Positions 14,945 through 23,509 of a stretch of 43,035 nucleotides of DNA are shown here, piece by piece. The position numbers and the translations under genes were made by a program. The stretch lies in contig NZ_JAKIKR010000045.1 of NCBI RefSeq assembly GCF_023284025.1, positions 1 to 43,035 of the forward strand, written 5' to 3'. Origin of the DNA: Shewanella abyssi. Lineage in GTDB: Bacteria > Pseudomonadota > Gammaproteobacteria > Enterobacterales > Shewanellaceae. Below the pieces are notes generated by a model. The model was given only the letters and a program-made list of their open reading frames with translations. It did not search any database and had not been told where the DNA came from. The number at the start of each line of letters is the position of its first letter. The stretch's first letter is position 1.

Positions 14945-16735
14945 TTATAATACACCCTCAAGCTGATTATCTAGCATCACCACGATCGATGGATGATAAC
15001 CCTCTCGAGCCAGCGCATAGATACTTTTAATCTCAGCAGTAAATCCCGCTTTCAGTAACTCGGCATAGAGAGGCTTAACAAACTTACCTCGGCCTATTTT
15101 AACTAAATAGTCACTCACTGCTGGTAATACCGCACTATAGCCATTGCGAATGGCGACCTTATACCAATCACATGCGATCTCTGCATTAGTCGACACTGTT
15201 AATGCAAAGACATTATCGAGATCGCTCAGCTGCTCGTGTTCGATCACCAATGGAAGATTGGTCAGAAAGTACTGCCAATGATGCACTAACCAACCATCGG
15301 TATTTAGCGCTTTAGCACGACAACCAGATGTGAATGCTGTTAGTGCAACGTTCACCTTATCTAGGCTGTTTGAGGTGGGTTCAGTAAAGCATTCAGGCAT
15401 ACCTTCACCGTAGATCCAGCCCAATAGCTCAGTTTCTGTAATGGTGTCAGCATGATCAACTAACAAGGTCTTTTTAGCGTACTCAACGAAGGTTTCTGTT
15501 GTTATCGCCTCGAAAGCAAACGCTTGCACATATGCATAGAGGAATTTATCAAAAGACTCACGCCCAAGCCTTTTTTCTAAGTCGTGCACAAACATCGATG
15601 CTTTGTCATAAGTGAAGCGGTTAAACGCTTCGTTGGGGTCTTGATCTTGCATATTGGCTGGTAAGGTTTGTGCCTGCAGTGCGGTCGACTCTATGGCTTC
15701 TTTTAGCCGACCATATTCAAGCACCACTTCAAGCTCGGCTAACTCCTTGCCAAACACCTTTTCGACGATACGGTTAGTAAAGTATGTGGTGAACCCCTCG
15801 TTTAGCCATAAGTCACGCCAAGTGGCATTGCTGACAAGGTTTCCTGTCCAGGAGTGCGCTAACTCATGTGCAACGGTAGACACCAAACTTTTATCACCTG
15901 CGATTAACGTCGGCGTCATAAAAGCCAGTCGAGGATTCTCCATGCCACCAAATGGGAAACTTGGCGGCAGAACTATCATGTCATAACGACCCCAAGGATA
16001 TGGACCCAGCAAGGATTCGGCTACTTCAACCATGCTTTCGGTGTCTTCAAACTCTGCAACGGCTGAGTCAACGACCTCAGGCTCGGCATAGACTCCGGTA
16101 CGCGCCCCTAATCGGCCAAATGCCAGATCTCCCACGGCGATGGCAAGCAGGTGAGTCGGCATCGCTTTTTCCATGGTGAAGCTAAAATGGCCATCAAGCG
16201 CAGCGGTGGCATCATTCATGGCACTCATGACTGCGCGCATGCCTTTAGGGGCATTGATCACCGCATCAAAGGTAATTCTAGCCTTGGGTGTATCTTGTAG
16301 AGGGATCCAGCTGCGGGCATTGATGGGCTGAGATTGGCTGAAAAGAAACGGCAGTTGTTTACCGCTTGTTTGAGCCGGTGTTAACCACTGCAATCCTTGC
16401 GCTTCTGGTGATGTAGCGTAATGAATTTTAACACTCTTGACAGACGAGTCTAATTTCACGCAGAGGCGTTGACCTAAGATCTCATCCTCTTTATCGATGG
16501 CGTACTCTAACTTTTGATCTGTACCCGTAGACACATTAAAGATGGTGATATCACGCAGGTCGAGCATCAATTCTCGAGTCTCACTATCTAAATAGCTAAG
16601 GTTAAGTTCCACCAACCCAGTCAATTGTTTAGCGACAAAATCCACATCTAACATCAATGATAAGTGTTTTACACACACTTGATCTGTATTGGCGAATGAA
16701 TGGTAGTCACGGCTATTATCCCACGGCTTTAACAC
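14945..16735 (-). CDS. M1 family aminopeptidase (leukotriene A4 hydrolase-like)
   Basis: 596 residues, near the 605-610 of the LTA4H-like subgroup. Domains in order: N-terminal beta saddle (about 1-200), thermolysin-like catalytic domain, and C-terminal helical domain (about 450-596). The substrate-binding exopeptidase motif is GGMEN (263-267). Zinc ligands are His290 and His294 of HELAH with Glu291 as base, and Glu313 in LNEGFTTYF, giving the exact HEXXH-X18-E spacing. There is no signal peptide, so it acts in the cytosol, trimming peptides from the N terminus. A single gene. Confidence 0.95.
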   Translation of the reverse strand: MLKPWDNSRDYHSFANTDQVCVKHLSLMLDVDFVAKQLTGLVELNLSYLDSETRELMLDLRDITIFNVSTGTDQKLEYAIDKEDEILGQRLCVKLDSSVKSVKIHYATSPEAQGLQWLTPAQTSGKQLPFLFSQSQPINARSWIPLQDTPKARITFDAVINAPKGMRAVMSAMNDATAALDGHFSFTMEKAMPTHLLAIAVGDLAFGRLGARTGVYAEPEVVDSAVAEFEDTESMVEVAESLLGPYPWGRYDMIVLPPSFPFGGMENPRLAFMTPTLIAGDKSLVSTVAHELAHSWTGNLVSNATWRDLWLNEGFTTYFTNRIVEKVFGKELAELEVVLEYGRLKEAIESTALQAQTLPANMQDQDPNEAFNRFTYDKASMFVHDLEKRLGRESFDKFLYAYVQAFAFEAITTETFVEYAKKTLLVDHADTITETELLGWIYGEGMPECFTEPTSNSLDKVNVALTAFTSGCRAKALNTDGWLVHHWQYFLTNLPLVIEHEQLSDLDNVFALTVSTNAEIACDWYKVAIRNGYSAVLPAVSDYLVKIGRGKFVKPLYAELLKAGFTAEIKSIYALAREGYHPSIVVMLDNQLEGVL

Positions 16736-16874
16736 GGCATATCCTTTTTAGTCACTGAATCTCTGAGGGGTATTTTAGCCATAAATCATCGTTGTCGATG
16801 AAATTGACTTCAATAACGTTAAATGAAACACTTGAGGATATTGTATGCAAATATAAAAACAAGAGAAACCCTCC

Positions 16875-17759
16875 ATGAAAAATAAACACCGTACCATCGC
16901 TTTACTGCTCAGCCCTCTATTGATGACACCGCTACTCGTAGCAGCCGAGTCTACGGGAGAGCTTGACACCGTACTCAGCCAAAATCATGCTTGTAGCGAC
17001 ACTATAATTATCCGCTCTCAAGCGCTTACCACGTCGCAAATCGAGTCAGCATGCCAGTTATTACAAAAACAGGAAGCTAAGTTTCACCTTTTGTTCGGCA
17101 CATTAAATCAACCGGTGAGCAACGATAACAACCACAGTATGCGGGCCAACGTTTACCATTCCCGAGAAGACTATACCGTTAATGTGACCGCACACTTTGA
17201 TGTACCAAGCAATAATGGCGGCATGTACCTAGAGGGGTTTCCTTGGGAGACTGATAATCAAGCTGAGTTTGTTGCCTATGAGAAAAAGGGCCAAATTTGG
17301 AACCTTGCCCATGAGTATGTGCATTATCTAGATGGCCGCTTCAACCTTTATGGCGATTTTTGTGCATCACTACATGACTCACATAGTGCCCCTGAATATT
17401 GCGCAAAACCAGCGCCTTTATATCCTCACACCGTTTGGTGGAGCGAAGGTGTCGCTGAGTACATATCACTTGGCGATAGCAACTCAAAGGCGATTAAGGT
17501 CATTGGCGACAAAAATTTGCTCTTGAGCGAACTGTTTAATACCAGCTACGAACATAATGGCGGCGGCGATAGAGTGTATCGTTGGGGTTATTTAGCGGTG
17601 CGCTTTATGCTTGAAAAGCATAAAGCCAAAATTGATGAGATGCTAACTTTTACGCGTAAAGGCGACTACCCTAGATACCAAGCACTCATTAGCCAGTGGG
17701 GAACCAGTATGGATGCAGAATTTCAAACTTGGTTAACAGAACTCGCAAAACAGAGTTAA
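16875..17759 (+). CDS. Short M9-like (collagenase-type) metallopeptidase
   Basis: 294 residues. A signal peptide (about 1-24) ends near VAAES. The zinc site is HEYVHYLDGRF (His146, Glu147, His150), with a downstream WWSEGVAEYIS whose Glu191 fits the third ligand. Both motifs are typical of Vibrio-type M9 collagenases. The protein is far shorter than those enzymes: the activator domain, PKD and collagen-binding domains are absent, leaving essentially the peptidase subdomain. Cysteines at about 35 and 56 may form a disulfide. It is likely exported, and whether it cleaves collagen is unknown. It ends at a strong bidirectional terminator. Confidence 0.85.
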   Translation: MKNKHRTIALLLSPLLMTPLLVAAESTGELDTVLSQNHACSDTIIIRSQALTTSQIESACQLLQKQEAKFHLLFGTLNQPVSNDNNHSMRANVYHSREDYTVNVTAHFDVPSNNGGMYLEGFPWETDNQAEFVAYEKKGQIWNLAHEYVHYLDGRFNLYGDFCASLHDSHSAPEYCAKPAPLYPHTVWWSEGVAEYISLGDSNSKAIKVIGDKNLLLSELFNTSYEHNGGGDRVYRWGYLAVRFMLEKHKAKIDEMLTFTRKGDYPRYQALISQWGTSMDAEFQTWLTELAKQS

Positions 17760-17781
17760 ATCGTCATTTTGTATAACGATC

Positions 17782-17808
17782 AAAAAAGGCCTCTGATGAG
17801 GCCTTTTT
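17782..17808. terminator. Bidirectional terminator between M9-like gene and pstS
   Basis: AAAAAAGGCCTC-TGAT-GAGGCCTTTTT between convergent genes. Confidence 0.92.
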
Positions 17809-17832
17809 AGGTTTATCTTGCTCGATTTAAGC

Positions 17833-18804
17833 TTAAAGACGGATACCGGCTTTCTCTAAATCTTTAGCGATAACGCTGCGAGGAAGCGCTACATAACCGT
17901 CTTTCTCAACGATTTGCTGTCCTTGCATTGATAGTACGTAGCGGATAAATTCACGATCCATTGGCGCCAGCGCTTTATTTGGGTGTTTGTTCACATAAAC
18001 ATATAAGTAACGTGAAAGTGGGTACTTACCGCTGGCAGCATTTTCCGGTGAAGCTGCGATGTATTTGGTGCCCTTCTTAGAGATAGCAACCGCTTTAACA
18101 CCCGCAGTCTTATATCCGATTCCTGAGTAACCAATGGCGTTTAGTGATTGAGATACAGACTGAACCACAGACGCTGAACCCGGCTGCTCATTAACATTCG
18201 CTTTAAAATCACCTTTACAAAGCGCTTTCTTTTTAAAGTAACCGTAAGTCCCAGAGACTGAATTACGACCATATAGCTGCACGTCACGTCCTGACCAGCT
18301 GCCGTCTAGGCCAACGTCACCCCAACGAGTGATGTTTTCGCCACCACACTTATTGGTAGAGGAGAAGATACCGTCGATCTGCTCCATGCTCATGCCTTTG
18401 ATTGGGTTATCTTTATGCACAAACACTGCTAACGCATCAATGGCAACACGAATAGCGGTTGGCTGGTAGCCGTAATGCTTTTCGAATGCTTCTACTTCAT
18501 TTGGCTTCATCTTGCGGCTCATAGGGCCGAACTGAGAAGTACCTTCAGTCAGTGCTGGCGGCGCAGTCGATGAACCTGCCGCTTGAATTTGAATATTGAC
18601 GTTAGGGTACAATTGTTTAAAGTCTTCAGCCCACAAGGTCATCATGTTAGCCAGAGTATCTGAACCTACAGACGATAAGTTACCAGACACACCACTTGTT
18701 TTTTCATAGGTTGGTAAAGACTGGTCGATTGCGGCCATTGATGCTGCAGAAAATACAGTCGCGGCAGTTAAGCTTACAGCGCCGACAAGTTGTTTCAATT
18801 TCAT
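17833..18804 (-). CDS. pstS: Phosphate-binding protein, PstS family
   Basis: 323-residue periplasmic solute-binding protein. The signal peptide (about 1-24) ends ASMA. VGSDTLANMMTLWAEDFKQLYP and IQAAGSSTAPPALTEG are typical of the subgroup that binds phosphate through Ser/Thr-rich loops. GRNSVSGTYGYFKKKALC and SVVQSVSQSLNAIGYSGIGY are also present. No pstCAB genes are adjacent, so this is an orphan or separately placed copy. Two Pho boxes lie upstream, and PhoR/PhoB are encoded just behind, so induction on phosphate starvation is expected. Confidence 0.92.
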   Translation of the reverse strand: MKLKQLVGAVSLTAATVFSAASMAAIDQSLPTYEKTSGVSGNLSSVGSDTLANMMTLWAEDFKQLYPNVNIQIQAAGSSTAPPALTEGTSQFGPMSRKMKPNEVEAFEKHYGYQPTAIRVAIDALAVFVHKDNPIKGMSMEQIDGIFSSTNKCGGENITRWGDVGLDGSWSGRDVQLYGRNSVSGTYGYFKKKALCKGDFKANVNEQPGSASVVQSVSQSLNAIGYSGIGYKTAGVKAVAISKKGTKYIAASPENAASGKYPLSRYLYVYVNKHPNKALAPMDREFIRYVLSMQGQQIVEKDGYVALPRSVIAKDLEKAGIRL

Positions 18805-18865
18805 TCTTTGCTCCAGTGTTTAAATATCTTGGTTTCTTAAAACGCTGTCAGTATTAACTTCTATG

Positions 18866-18905
18866 ATGACAAGTCTATGACTACAAGGTGACAGTTAGAT
18901 GACAA
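18866..18905 (-). promoter_or_regulatory. Tandem Pho boxes upstream of pstS
   Basis: On the minus strand the distal site is TTGTCATCTAACTGTCAC (18905-18888) and the proximal one is TAGTCATAGACTTGTCAT (18883-18866). Both match the PhoB consensus CTGTCATAAATCTGTCAT, with half-sites 11 bp apart and boxes 22 bp apart (two helical turns). They lie 60-100 bases upstream of the pstS ATG. Confidence 0.85.
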
Positions 18906-18931
18906 AGCAGGGTATAGATATCGTTAATATG

Positions 18932-18957
18932 AAAAAACAGGCTAAGCGCCTGTTTTT
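18932..18957. terminator. Terminator of phoR
   Basis: AAAAAACAGGC-N5-GCCTGTTTTT, 27 bases after the phoR stop codon. A-runs and T-runs on both sides allow either direction. It separates phoBR from pstS. Confidence 0.9.
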
Positions 18958-18983
18958 ATGTCATCTGATTTTAACCCTAAACA

Positions 18984-20306
18984 TCATTCAACAGCGATGA
19001 GTGGCTCAGGTGCCGTAAACTCAATAAGGTTAGGCGGAATAACAAAACTAAAGGTACTGCCCTTACCTAGCTGGCTCGATACCATTAGCTCGCTTTGGTG
19101 ATGGTTTAGCGCATGTTTGGTGATCGCCAGGCCTAAACCAGTGCCACCACTTTGTCTTGAGCGCGCACTATCAACCCGATAGAAACGTTCCGTCAAGCGA
19201 CTAATATGCTGTGGCGCGATGCCTTCACCGCTATCACTCACGCTAAATTGGCCGCCAGAGGCGATCTTTCGCCAGCTAATATCAATTGATCCACCGGGCT
19301 CGGTATAGCGAATGGCATTAGAGATAAGGTTTGTACAAGCACTTCTAAGCTGAATTTCATTACCATACATATCAAGACCTGGCTCGCAATACAGGCTTAC
19401 ATCATACTGATCTTGAGCCAGTGCCAGCGCCTCATCGCGCAGTATGTCCATCATCGATGACATGTTCACTTTAACTTCGAGGTTGATATCCCCGGCATCT
19501 TCTATTCTTGATAATGCCAGCAGCTGCTCAACCATAGAGCGCATTCGCGAAGTTTGTTGCTGCATCTGATCCAGTGCTCTCACATTGGGAGAATCTGGCT
19601 CCGCCATTGATTGCATCATCTCTAGATAACCTTGCAACACCGTTAAAGGCGTCTTCAGTTCGTGTGATACATTGGCGACAAACTCTTTACGCATCCCCTC
19701 CAGTTGACGAACTCGAGTGATATCACGCGCAATCAGCAGTAACTGACCAGAGCCATAACCCATGATCCGAATCTCTAACAAGCGTCCTTCAGACAAAGGG
19801 GCTGCTAGTTCTAACGGCTCTTGGTATTCGGCATTTTTTAAGTAGTTAGAAAAGTCAGGGTGACGGATAAGGTTATCGATCCGCTGGCCATTATCTTGTG
19901 GCCAAACAAAGCCCAACAACAGCTGCGCGAGCTTGTTACACCAGAGAATATTGTGTTCAGAATCGAGTACCACAGCGGCATCAGGTAACGCTTCAGCGCC
20001 CTGCCTGAAACGGCCGAGTAAGAATGCGAGTTGCGATACACGCTTACGATTTTTCCCCTGTAAGCGATAGATACCGTTAAATACCCCCTCCCAACTTCCG
20101 CTGCCGTTCGGCGGTGTTAGGCGGCGATCATGCCACAGCCAATAGTTAAGCCGTGAGAGCTGACGGTAATGCCATAGCAATAAACAGATACTACCGAGTA
20201 AAAGTATCCAAAAGACTTCACCCATCAGCAAGCCCACCACTAAACACAGCAGTAGATAGATCACCAATCGAGAAATTAGACGATACCCAGAATATGAATC
20301 AAACAT
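18984..20306 (-). CDS. phoR: Phosphate regulon sensor kinase PhoR
   Basis: 440 residues from ATG 20306; a TTG at 20336 would add ten residues but the E. coli-like start fits the ATG. Two N-terminal membrane segments (about 10-50) are followed by a HRRLTPP-like linker and PAS domain (about 105-200, DAAVVLDSEHNILWCN). Then comes the dimerisation/His domain (FVANVSHELKTPL, phosphorylated His215) and the ATP-binding domain with N box NLISNAIRYT, DSGEGI and GGTGLGLAI. It phosphorylates PhoB when phosphate is scarce. The gap to phoB is 69 bases. Confidence 0.96.
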   Translation of the reverse strand: MFDSYSGYRLISRLVIYLLLCLVVGLLMGEVFWILLLGSICLLLWHYRQLSRLNYWLWHDRRLTPPNGSGSWEGVFNGIYRLQGKNRKRVSQLAFLLGRFRQGAEALPDAAVVLDSEHNILWCNKLAQLLLGFVWPQDNGQRIDNLIRHPDFSNYLKNAEYQEPLELAAPLSEGRLLEIRIMGYGSGQLLLIARDITRVRQLEGMRKEFVANVSHELKTPLTVLQGYLEMMQSMAEPDSPNVRALDQMQQQTSRMRSMVEQLLALSRIEDAGDINLEVKVNMSSMMDILRDEALALAQDQYDVSLYCEPGLDMYGNEIQLRSACTNLISNAIRYTEPGGSIDISWRKIASGGQFSVSDSGEGIAPQHISRLTERFYRVDSARSRQSGGTGLGLAITKHALNHHQSELMVSSQLGKGSTFSFVIPPNLIEFTAPEPLIAVE

Positions 20307-20375
20307 AGACCGACCATATGGAAGAACTGAGCACAAGATAACGTAAAAGCTATCTTATGCCTATGAGATGTTTAA

Positions 20376-21065
20376 CTAAAGTCTCGTTGAGAAACGATAG
20401 CCTGCGCCACGAACAGTTTGAATAAGACGATCATGTCCAGATTCTGTTACCGCTTTGCGTAAACGCCTGATATGCACATCAACCGTTCTATCTTCAACAT
20501 AGACGTTGGTGCCCCATACGTTATCAAGCAGTTGTTCACGACTGTAAACACGCTCTGGATGCGTCATAAAGAAATGCAGTAAGCGAAACTCAGTTGGCCC
20601 CATCTCTAATACTTGCTCACCTACCGTGACTCGATGGCTTACAGGATCTAACAGTAACCCTTGCACATCAATGGGCTCTTCTAGACACGTTGGTGCGGCA
20701 CGGCGCATTACCGCCTTAATACGTGCAACCAGCTCCTTAGGTGAGAAAGGTTTGGTGATAAAGTCATCAGCGCCCACCTCAAGACCTCTTACTTTATCCT
20801 CCTCTTCGCCACGAGCCGTCAGCATGATAATTGGAATTTGACGGGTAAATTCATCTTGGCGTAATCGCTTCGCCAGTTGAATACCACTGCCACCGGGGAA
20901 CATCCAATCAAGCAATACAAGATCGGGATAGGGCTCCGATAACATATTTAACGCTGAGTCGTAGTCTTCTGCCGCGGTTGTAGTAAAGCCATGTTGCTCT
21001 AACACGAAAGTTAGCATCTCTCGAATTGCCAACTCATCTTCAACTATCAATATCCTTGCTGTCAT
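20376..21065 (-). CDS. phoB: Phosphate regulon response regulator PhoB
   Basis: 229 residues, the E. coli length. The receiver domain has the acidic pair VEDE near the start, phosphoacceptor Asp53 in LLDWMFPGGSG, Thr83 in MLTARGEE and Lys105 in FITKPFSP. The OmpR-type winged helix has VEDRTVDVHIRRLRK for DNA recognition and ends QTVRGAGYRF. It binds Pho boxes and activates pstS and other starvation genes. A weak Pho-box-like TGTAATAAAACTGACCA lies upstream (21104-21121), which would fit autoregulation. Confidence 0.97.
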   Translation of the reverse strand: MTARILIVEDELAIREMLTFVLEQHGFTTTAAEDYDSALNMLSEPYPDLVLLDWMFPGGSGIQLAKRLRQDEFTRQIPIIMLTARGEEEDKVRGLEVGADDFITKPFSPKELVARIKAVMRRAAPTCLEEPIDVQGLLLDPVSHRVTVGEQVLEMGPTEFRLLHFFMTHPERVYSREQLLDNVWGTNVYVEDRTVDVHIRRLRKAVTESGHDRLIQTVRGAGYRFSTRL

Positions 21066-21103
21066 AATCGATCTTCTTCAGTGAATTTCTATGAGGCTAT
21101 TAT

Positions 21104-21121
21104 TGGTCAGTTTTATTACAT
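21104..21121 (-). promoter_or_regulatory. Weak Pho-box-like site upstream of phoB
   Basis: The minus strand reads ATGTAATAAAACTGACCA, which matches the Pho box only in part (TGTxATAAAxCTGxC). It lies 39-56 bases before the phoB ATG. Autoregulation is expected from other species, but the sequence alone gives modest support. Confidence 0.35.
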
Positions 21122-21202
21122 TAATATTAAACGACGTAACATTTTGCCATAATAAACTAAATTGATGTCATAAAGCTAAACGATTCAGCTAAGTATAAGA
21201 CG

Positions 21203-21231
21203 TAAAAAGGAGGCAAATGCCCCCTTTTTTA
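21203..21231 (-). terminator. Terminator of the porin gene
   Basis: On the minus strand AAAAAGGGGGC-ATTT-GCCTCCTTTTT forms with a G-U pair where the plus strand has an A-C mismatch, so the minus reading is the stronger. It lies 17 bases after the porin stop. Confidence 0.85.
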
Positions 21232-21247
21232 AATACTTAACTGTGAT

Positions 21248-22198
21248 TTAGAACTTATGTTCTAGACCAACACCGAAGTATTTGTCATCATTTTCAACTT
21301 TTTCATATGAACGATTAGTGTAGAAAGCGAACAGTTTAGTGGGCTTACCCAGTTTGTAATCGCCACCTATTGACCAAGAATCACCTTTATCTTCCATATC
21401 TTGGTACTGCGCTTTTAATACCACGGCATCAATCGTATATGCAGCACTAAATAGGTAACCGGTTTTGCTTTCGCCACCGACGGTTGCAGTACTATCTTTC
21501 TCGTAAGTCTGTTCTTGCTGCTGATACATACCACCTAGCTTAAAGCCGGCAATTTTACCTTGCACAGTCGCACGAACAACTTCGTAACCTTTAACATCTG
21601 CATCATAAGCTACAGAGGCATAAATAGGAGATTTTTTAAGTTTTGCATCGCCGTACATGGCAGCAACACTAAAGCCATCTTGGGCATATTGAGATTTAGC
21701 ACCCTCAGCCGCGTATGTCACACCCACTTTAAAACCACTAAAAGAAGGTGTTACGTAAGTTGCTGTTTGCTCGATACGATTTTCACCTTTGAACAAGTTT
21801 TTCAAATCACCTGAAAGGTCGTTAAACTGATCAATTTTACCTTGAGAAACCTTGAGCATGGTGTCGTTGCGACCCACAGAAAATGCGCCAAAATTACCTT
21901 TAAGGCCGACAAACTGGTTACGAGCTTTAAAGTTTTCTTTAACGTCATCACCAGTATCAACTTCATACTCAACGGTATAGAAAGCTTCAAGGTCGTTGCT
22001 CAGTTCGAAAGCACCCTTAACACCAAAACGAGAAGCATTAGATTGAATCGTCGTTGTTGCTTCATCATTTACATCATTAGACTGCGCAGTAACATTTAAC
22101 TTACCGTAAACCGTTAGTGGGTCTGCAGCGTGGGCAGAAGCCATAGTTGCAGTAGCAAGAGCAGAAGCCAGTAGAGTTTTACAAAAAACGTTCATCAT
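21248..22198 (-). CDS. Outer-membrane general porin (trimeric type)
   Basis: 316 residues. The signal peptide (about 1-24) ends ASAHA and the mature protein starts ADPLTVYGKLNV, the classical beginning of Gram-negative porins. VGRNDTMLK marks the PEFGG-like constriction-loop area. The end is a 16-stranded barrel pattern with C-terminal Phe (VGLEHKF), needed for assembly. The spacing before two adjacent ATG codons is AAGGATTTA. The first 11 coding bases with the base before the ATG are complementary to the module 0 RNA at 13234-13245. Its place next to phoB suggests phosphate control, which is not proven by the upstream DNA. Confidence 0.93.
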   Translation of the reverse strand: MMNVFCKTLLASALATATMASAHAADPLTVYGKLNVTAQSNDVNDEATTTIQSNASRFGVKGAFELSNDLEAFYTVEYEVDTGDDVKENFKARNQFVGLKGNFGAFSVGRNDTMLKVSQGKIDQFNDLSGDLKNLFKGENRIEQTATYVTPSFSGFKVGVTYAAEGAKSQYAQDGFSVAAMYGDAKLKKSPIYASVAYDADVKGYEVVRATVQGKIAGFKLGGMYQQQEQTYEKDSTATVGGESKTGYLFSAAYTIDAVVLKAQYQDMEDKGDSWSIGGDYKLGKPTKLFAFYTNRSYEKVENDDKYFGVGLEHKF

Positions 22199-22375
22199 TA
22201 AATCCTTTCGACGTTTATTCGTCTTGGTTATTGGTTTGGACGAGCGCCATAATGAAGAAAGTTTGTTGCATTTTTATTTCAGTGAACGCTAAAGCAAACT
22301 GAAAATGTTAAATTCATGACGTTCTGAATAGAGAAAGCCCCAAGGAATAAGGCTTTCGGCAATAAAAGGTGAAAT

Positions 22376-22400
22376 ATGACAGTTTAGTTAAATGTGACAA
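22376..22400 (-). promoter_or_regulatory. TGTCA pair upstream of the porin gene
   Basis: On the minus strand TTGTCAC and CTGTCAT occur 18 bases apart. They look like Pho half-sites but the distance is not 11 or 22, so PhoB binding is only a possibility. Confidence 0.3.
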
Positions 22401-22488
22401 AACTGCCGAGTAAGAACATGCCTAGGCGGTTTACCCGAACCTGACAATGGCTTACACTGCGGCTTTAATTTTGACTGAGCAATTATCT

Positions 22489-23400
22489 ATGTGGTTTAAA
22501 AATCTAACTGTATACCGCTTTAACAAGCCTTTCTCTGTTGATACAGAATCAATGGAAAAATCACTGGAAGACTTCACCTTCTCTCCTTGCTCAAGCCAAG
22601 ATGTTAGTAAGTTTGGTTTCTCTAAAGCCCTCGGTAAGCATGGCGATACTTTGGTCCATACCGCTGCAGACAGGCACCTTATCTGCGCGACTAAAGAGGA
22701 GAAAATCCTACCTGCTCAAGTGATTAAAGAAGCATTAGAAGATAAAGTGGCTTTGCTGGAAGCTGAAGACGGTCGCAAAATGGCCAAAAAAGAGAAAGAT
22801 GCACTTAAAGATGAGATCATCATGACTCTTTTGCCGAGAGCCTTTTCTCGTCGCAGTCAAATTCGCGCGCTAATATTGCCTGAAATCCAGATGATTTTAG
22901 TCGACAGTTCAAGTGCCGCTAAATCAGAAGAGCTTATGGCGTTGCTGCGTAAAGCGATTGGCACTTTACCTATCATTCCAATGAGTTTTAAAACGCCAAT
23001 TGAAACCCAGCTAACGGAATGGTTAAAAGAGGGCAAAACGCCTGCCGCTTTTGAAATGCAAGATGAAGCAGAGCTAAAGAGCGATTCAGATGAAGGTGGA
23101 ATTGTTCGTTTTAAGCAGCAAGACTTAACTGAAAATGAAGTAATAGCGCATATCGAAGTCGGTAAGCAAGTCCACAAGCTAGCACTGCATTTTGGCCAAT
23201 CAATCGCTTTTCTGCTTCAATCAGATGCTGCGATTAAGCGTCTTAAATTCTCTGAAGAGTTTAGAGCCGGCAATGACGATGTGGGTGACGAAGATCCTAT
23301 GGCGCGTTTAGATGCCGATTTTGCCTTAATGGGTAGCGAGTTAATTGCCCTAGTTAACTCAGTGATTGACGCACTAGGTGGCCTAGAAGACAGTATTTAA
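22489..23400 (+). CDS. rdgC: Recombination-associated protein RdgC
   Basis: 303 residues from ATG 22489, exactly the length of E. coli RdgC. The start MWFKNLTVYRFNKPFSVD matches the family, so an upstream in-frame ATG at 22447 is rejected. FTPCSSQD-like and KEEKILPAQVIKEAL segments are present. RdgC is a ring-shaped dimer that binds DNA non-specifically and limits RecA. No strong ribosome site is seen; GAG lies about 11 bases upstream. A single gene, divergent from the porin. Confidence 0.96.
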   Translation: MWFKNLTVYRFNKPFSVDTESMEKSLEDFTFSPCSSQDVSKFGFSKALGKHGDTLVHTAADRHLICATKEEKILPAQVIKEALEDKVALLEAEDGRKMAKKEKDALKDEIIMTLLPRAFSRRSQIRALILPEIQMILVDSSSAAKSEELMALLRKAIGTLPIIPMSFKTPIETQLTEWLKEGKTPAAFEMQDEAELKSDSDEGGIVRFKQQDLTENEVIAHIEVGKQVHKLALHFGQSIAFLLQSDAAIKRLKFSEEFRAGNDDVGDEDPMARLDADFALMGSELIALVNSVIDALGGLEDSI

Positions 23401-23432
23401 CCTAATCGTTAATGATGACTTATCCATATATC

Positions 23433-23469
23433 GATAATAAAAAGGCGCCTAAGGCGCCTTTTTATTATC
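23433..23469. terminator. Bidirectional terminator between rdgC and the M61 gene
   Basis: A perfect 17-bp inverted repeat with a TAA loop: GATAATAAAAAGGCGCC / GGCGCCTTTTTATTATC. Confidence 0.95.
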
Positions 23470-23509
23470 TAAACTCACGCAAAATACCAAGCTAAATTAC
23501 TCAGCGGAC

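Noticed and set aside
22334..22356. AAAGCC/GGCTTT hairpin upstream of the porin as a terminator
   Set aside because: No T-run on either strand and only six base pairs.
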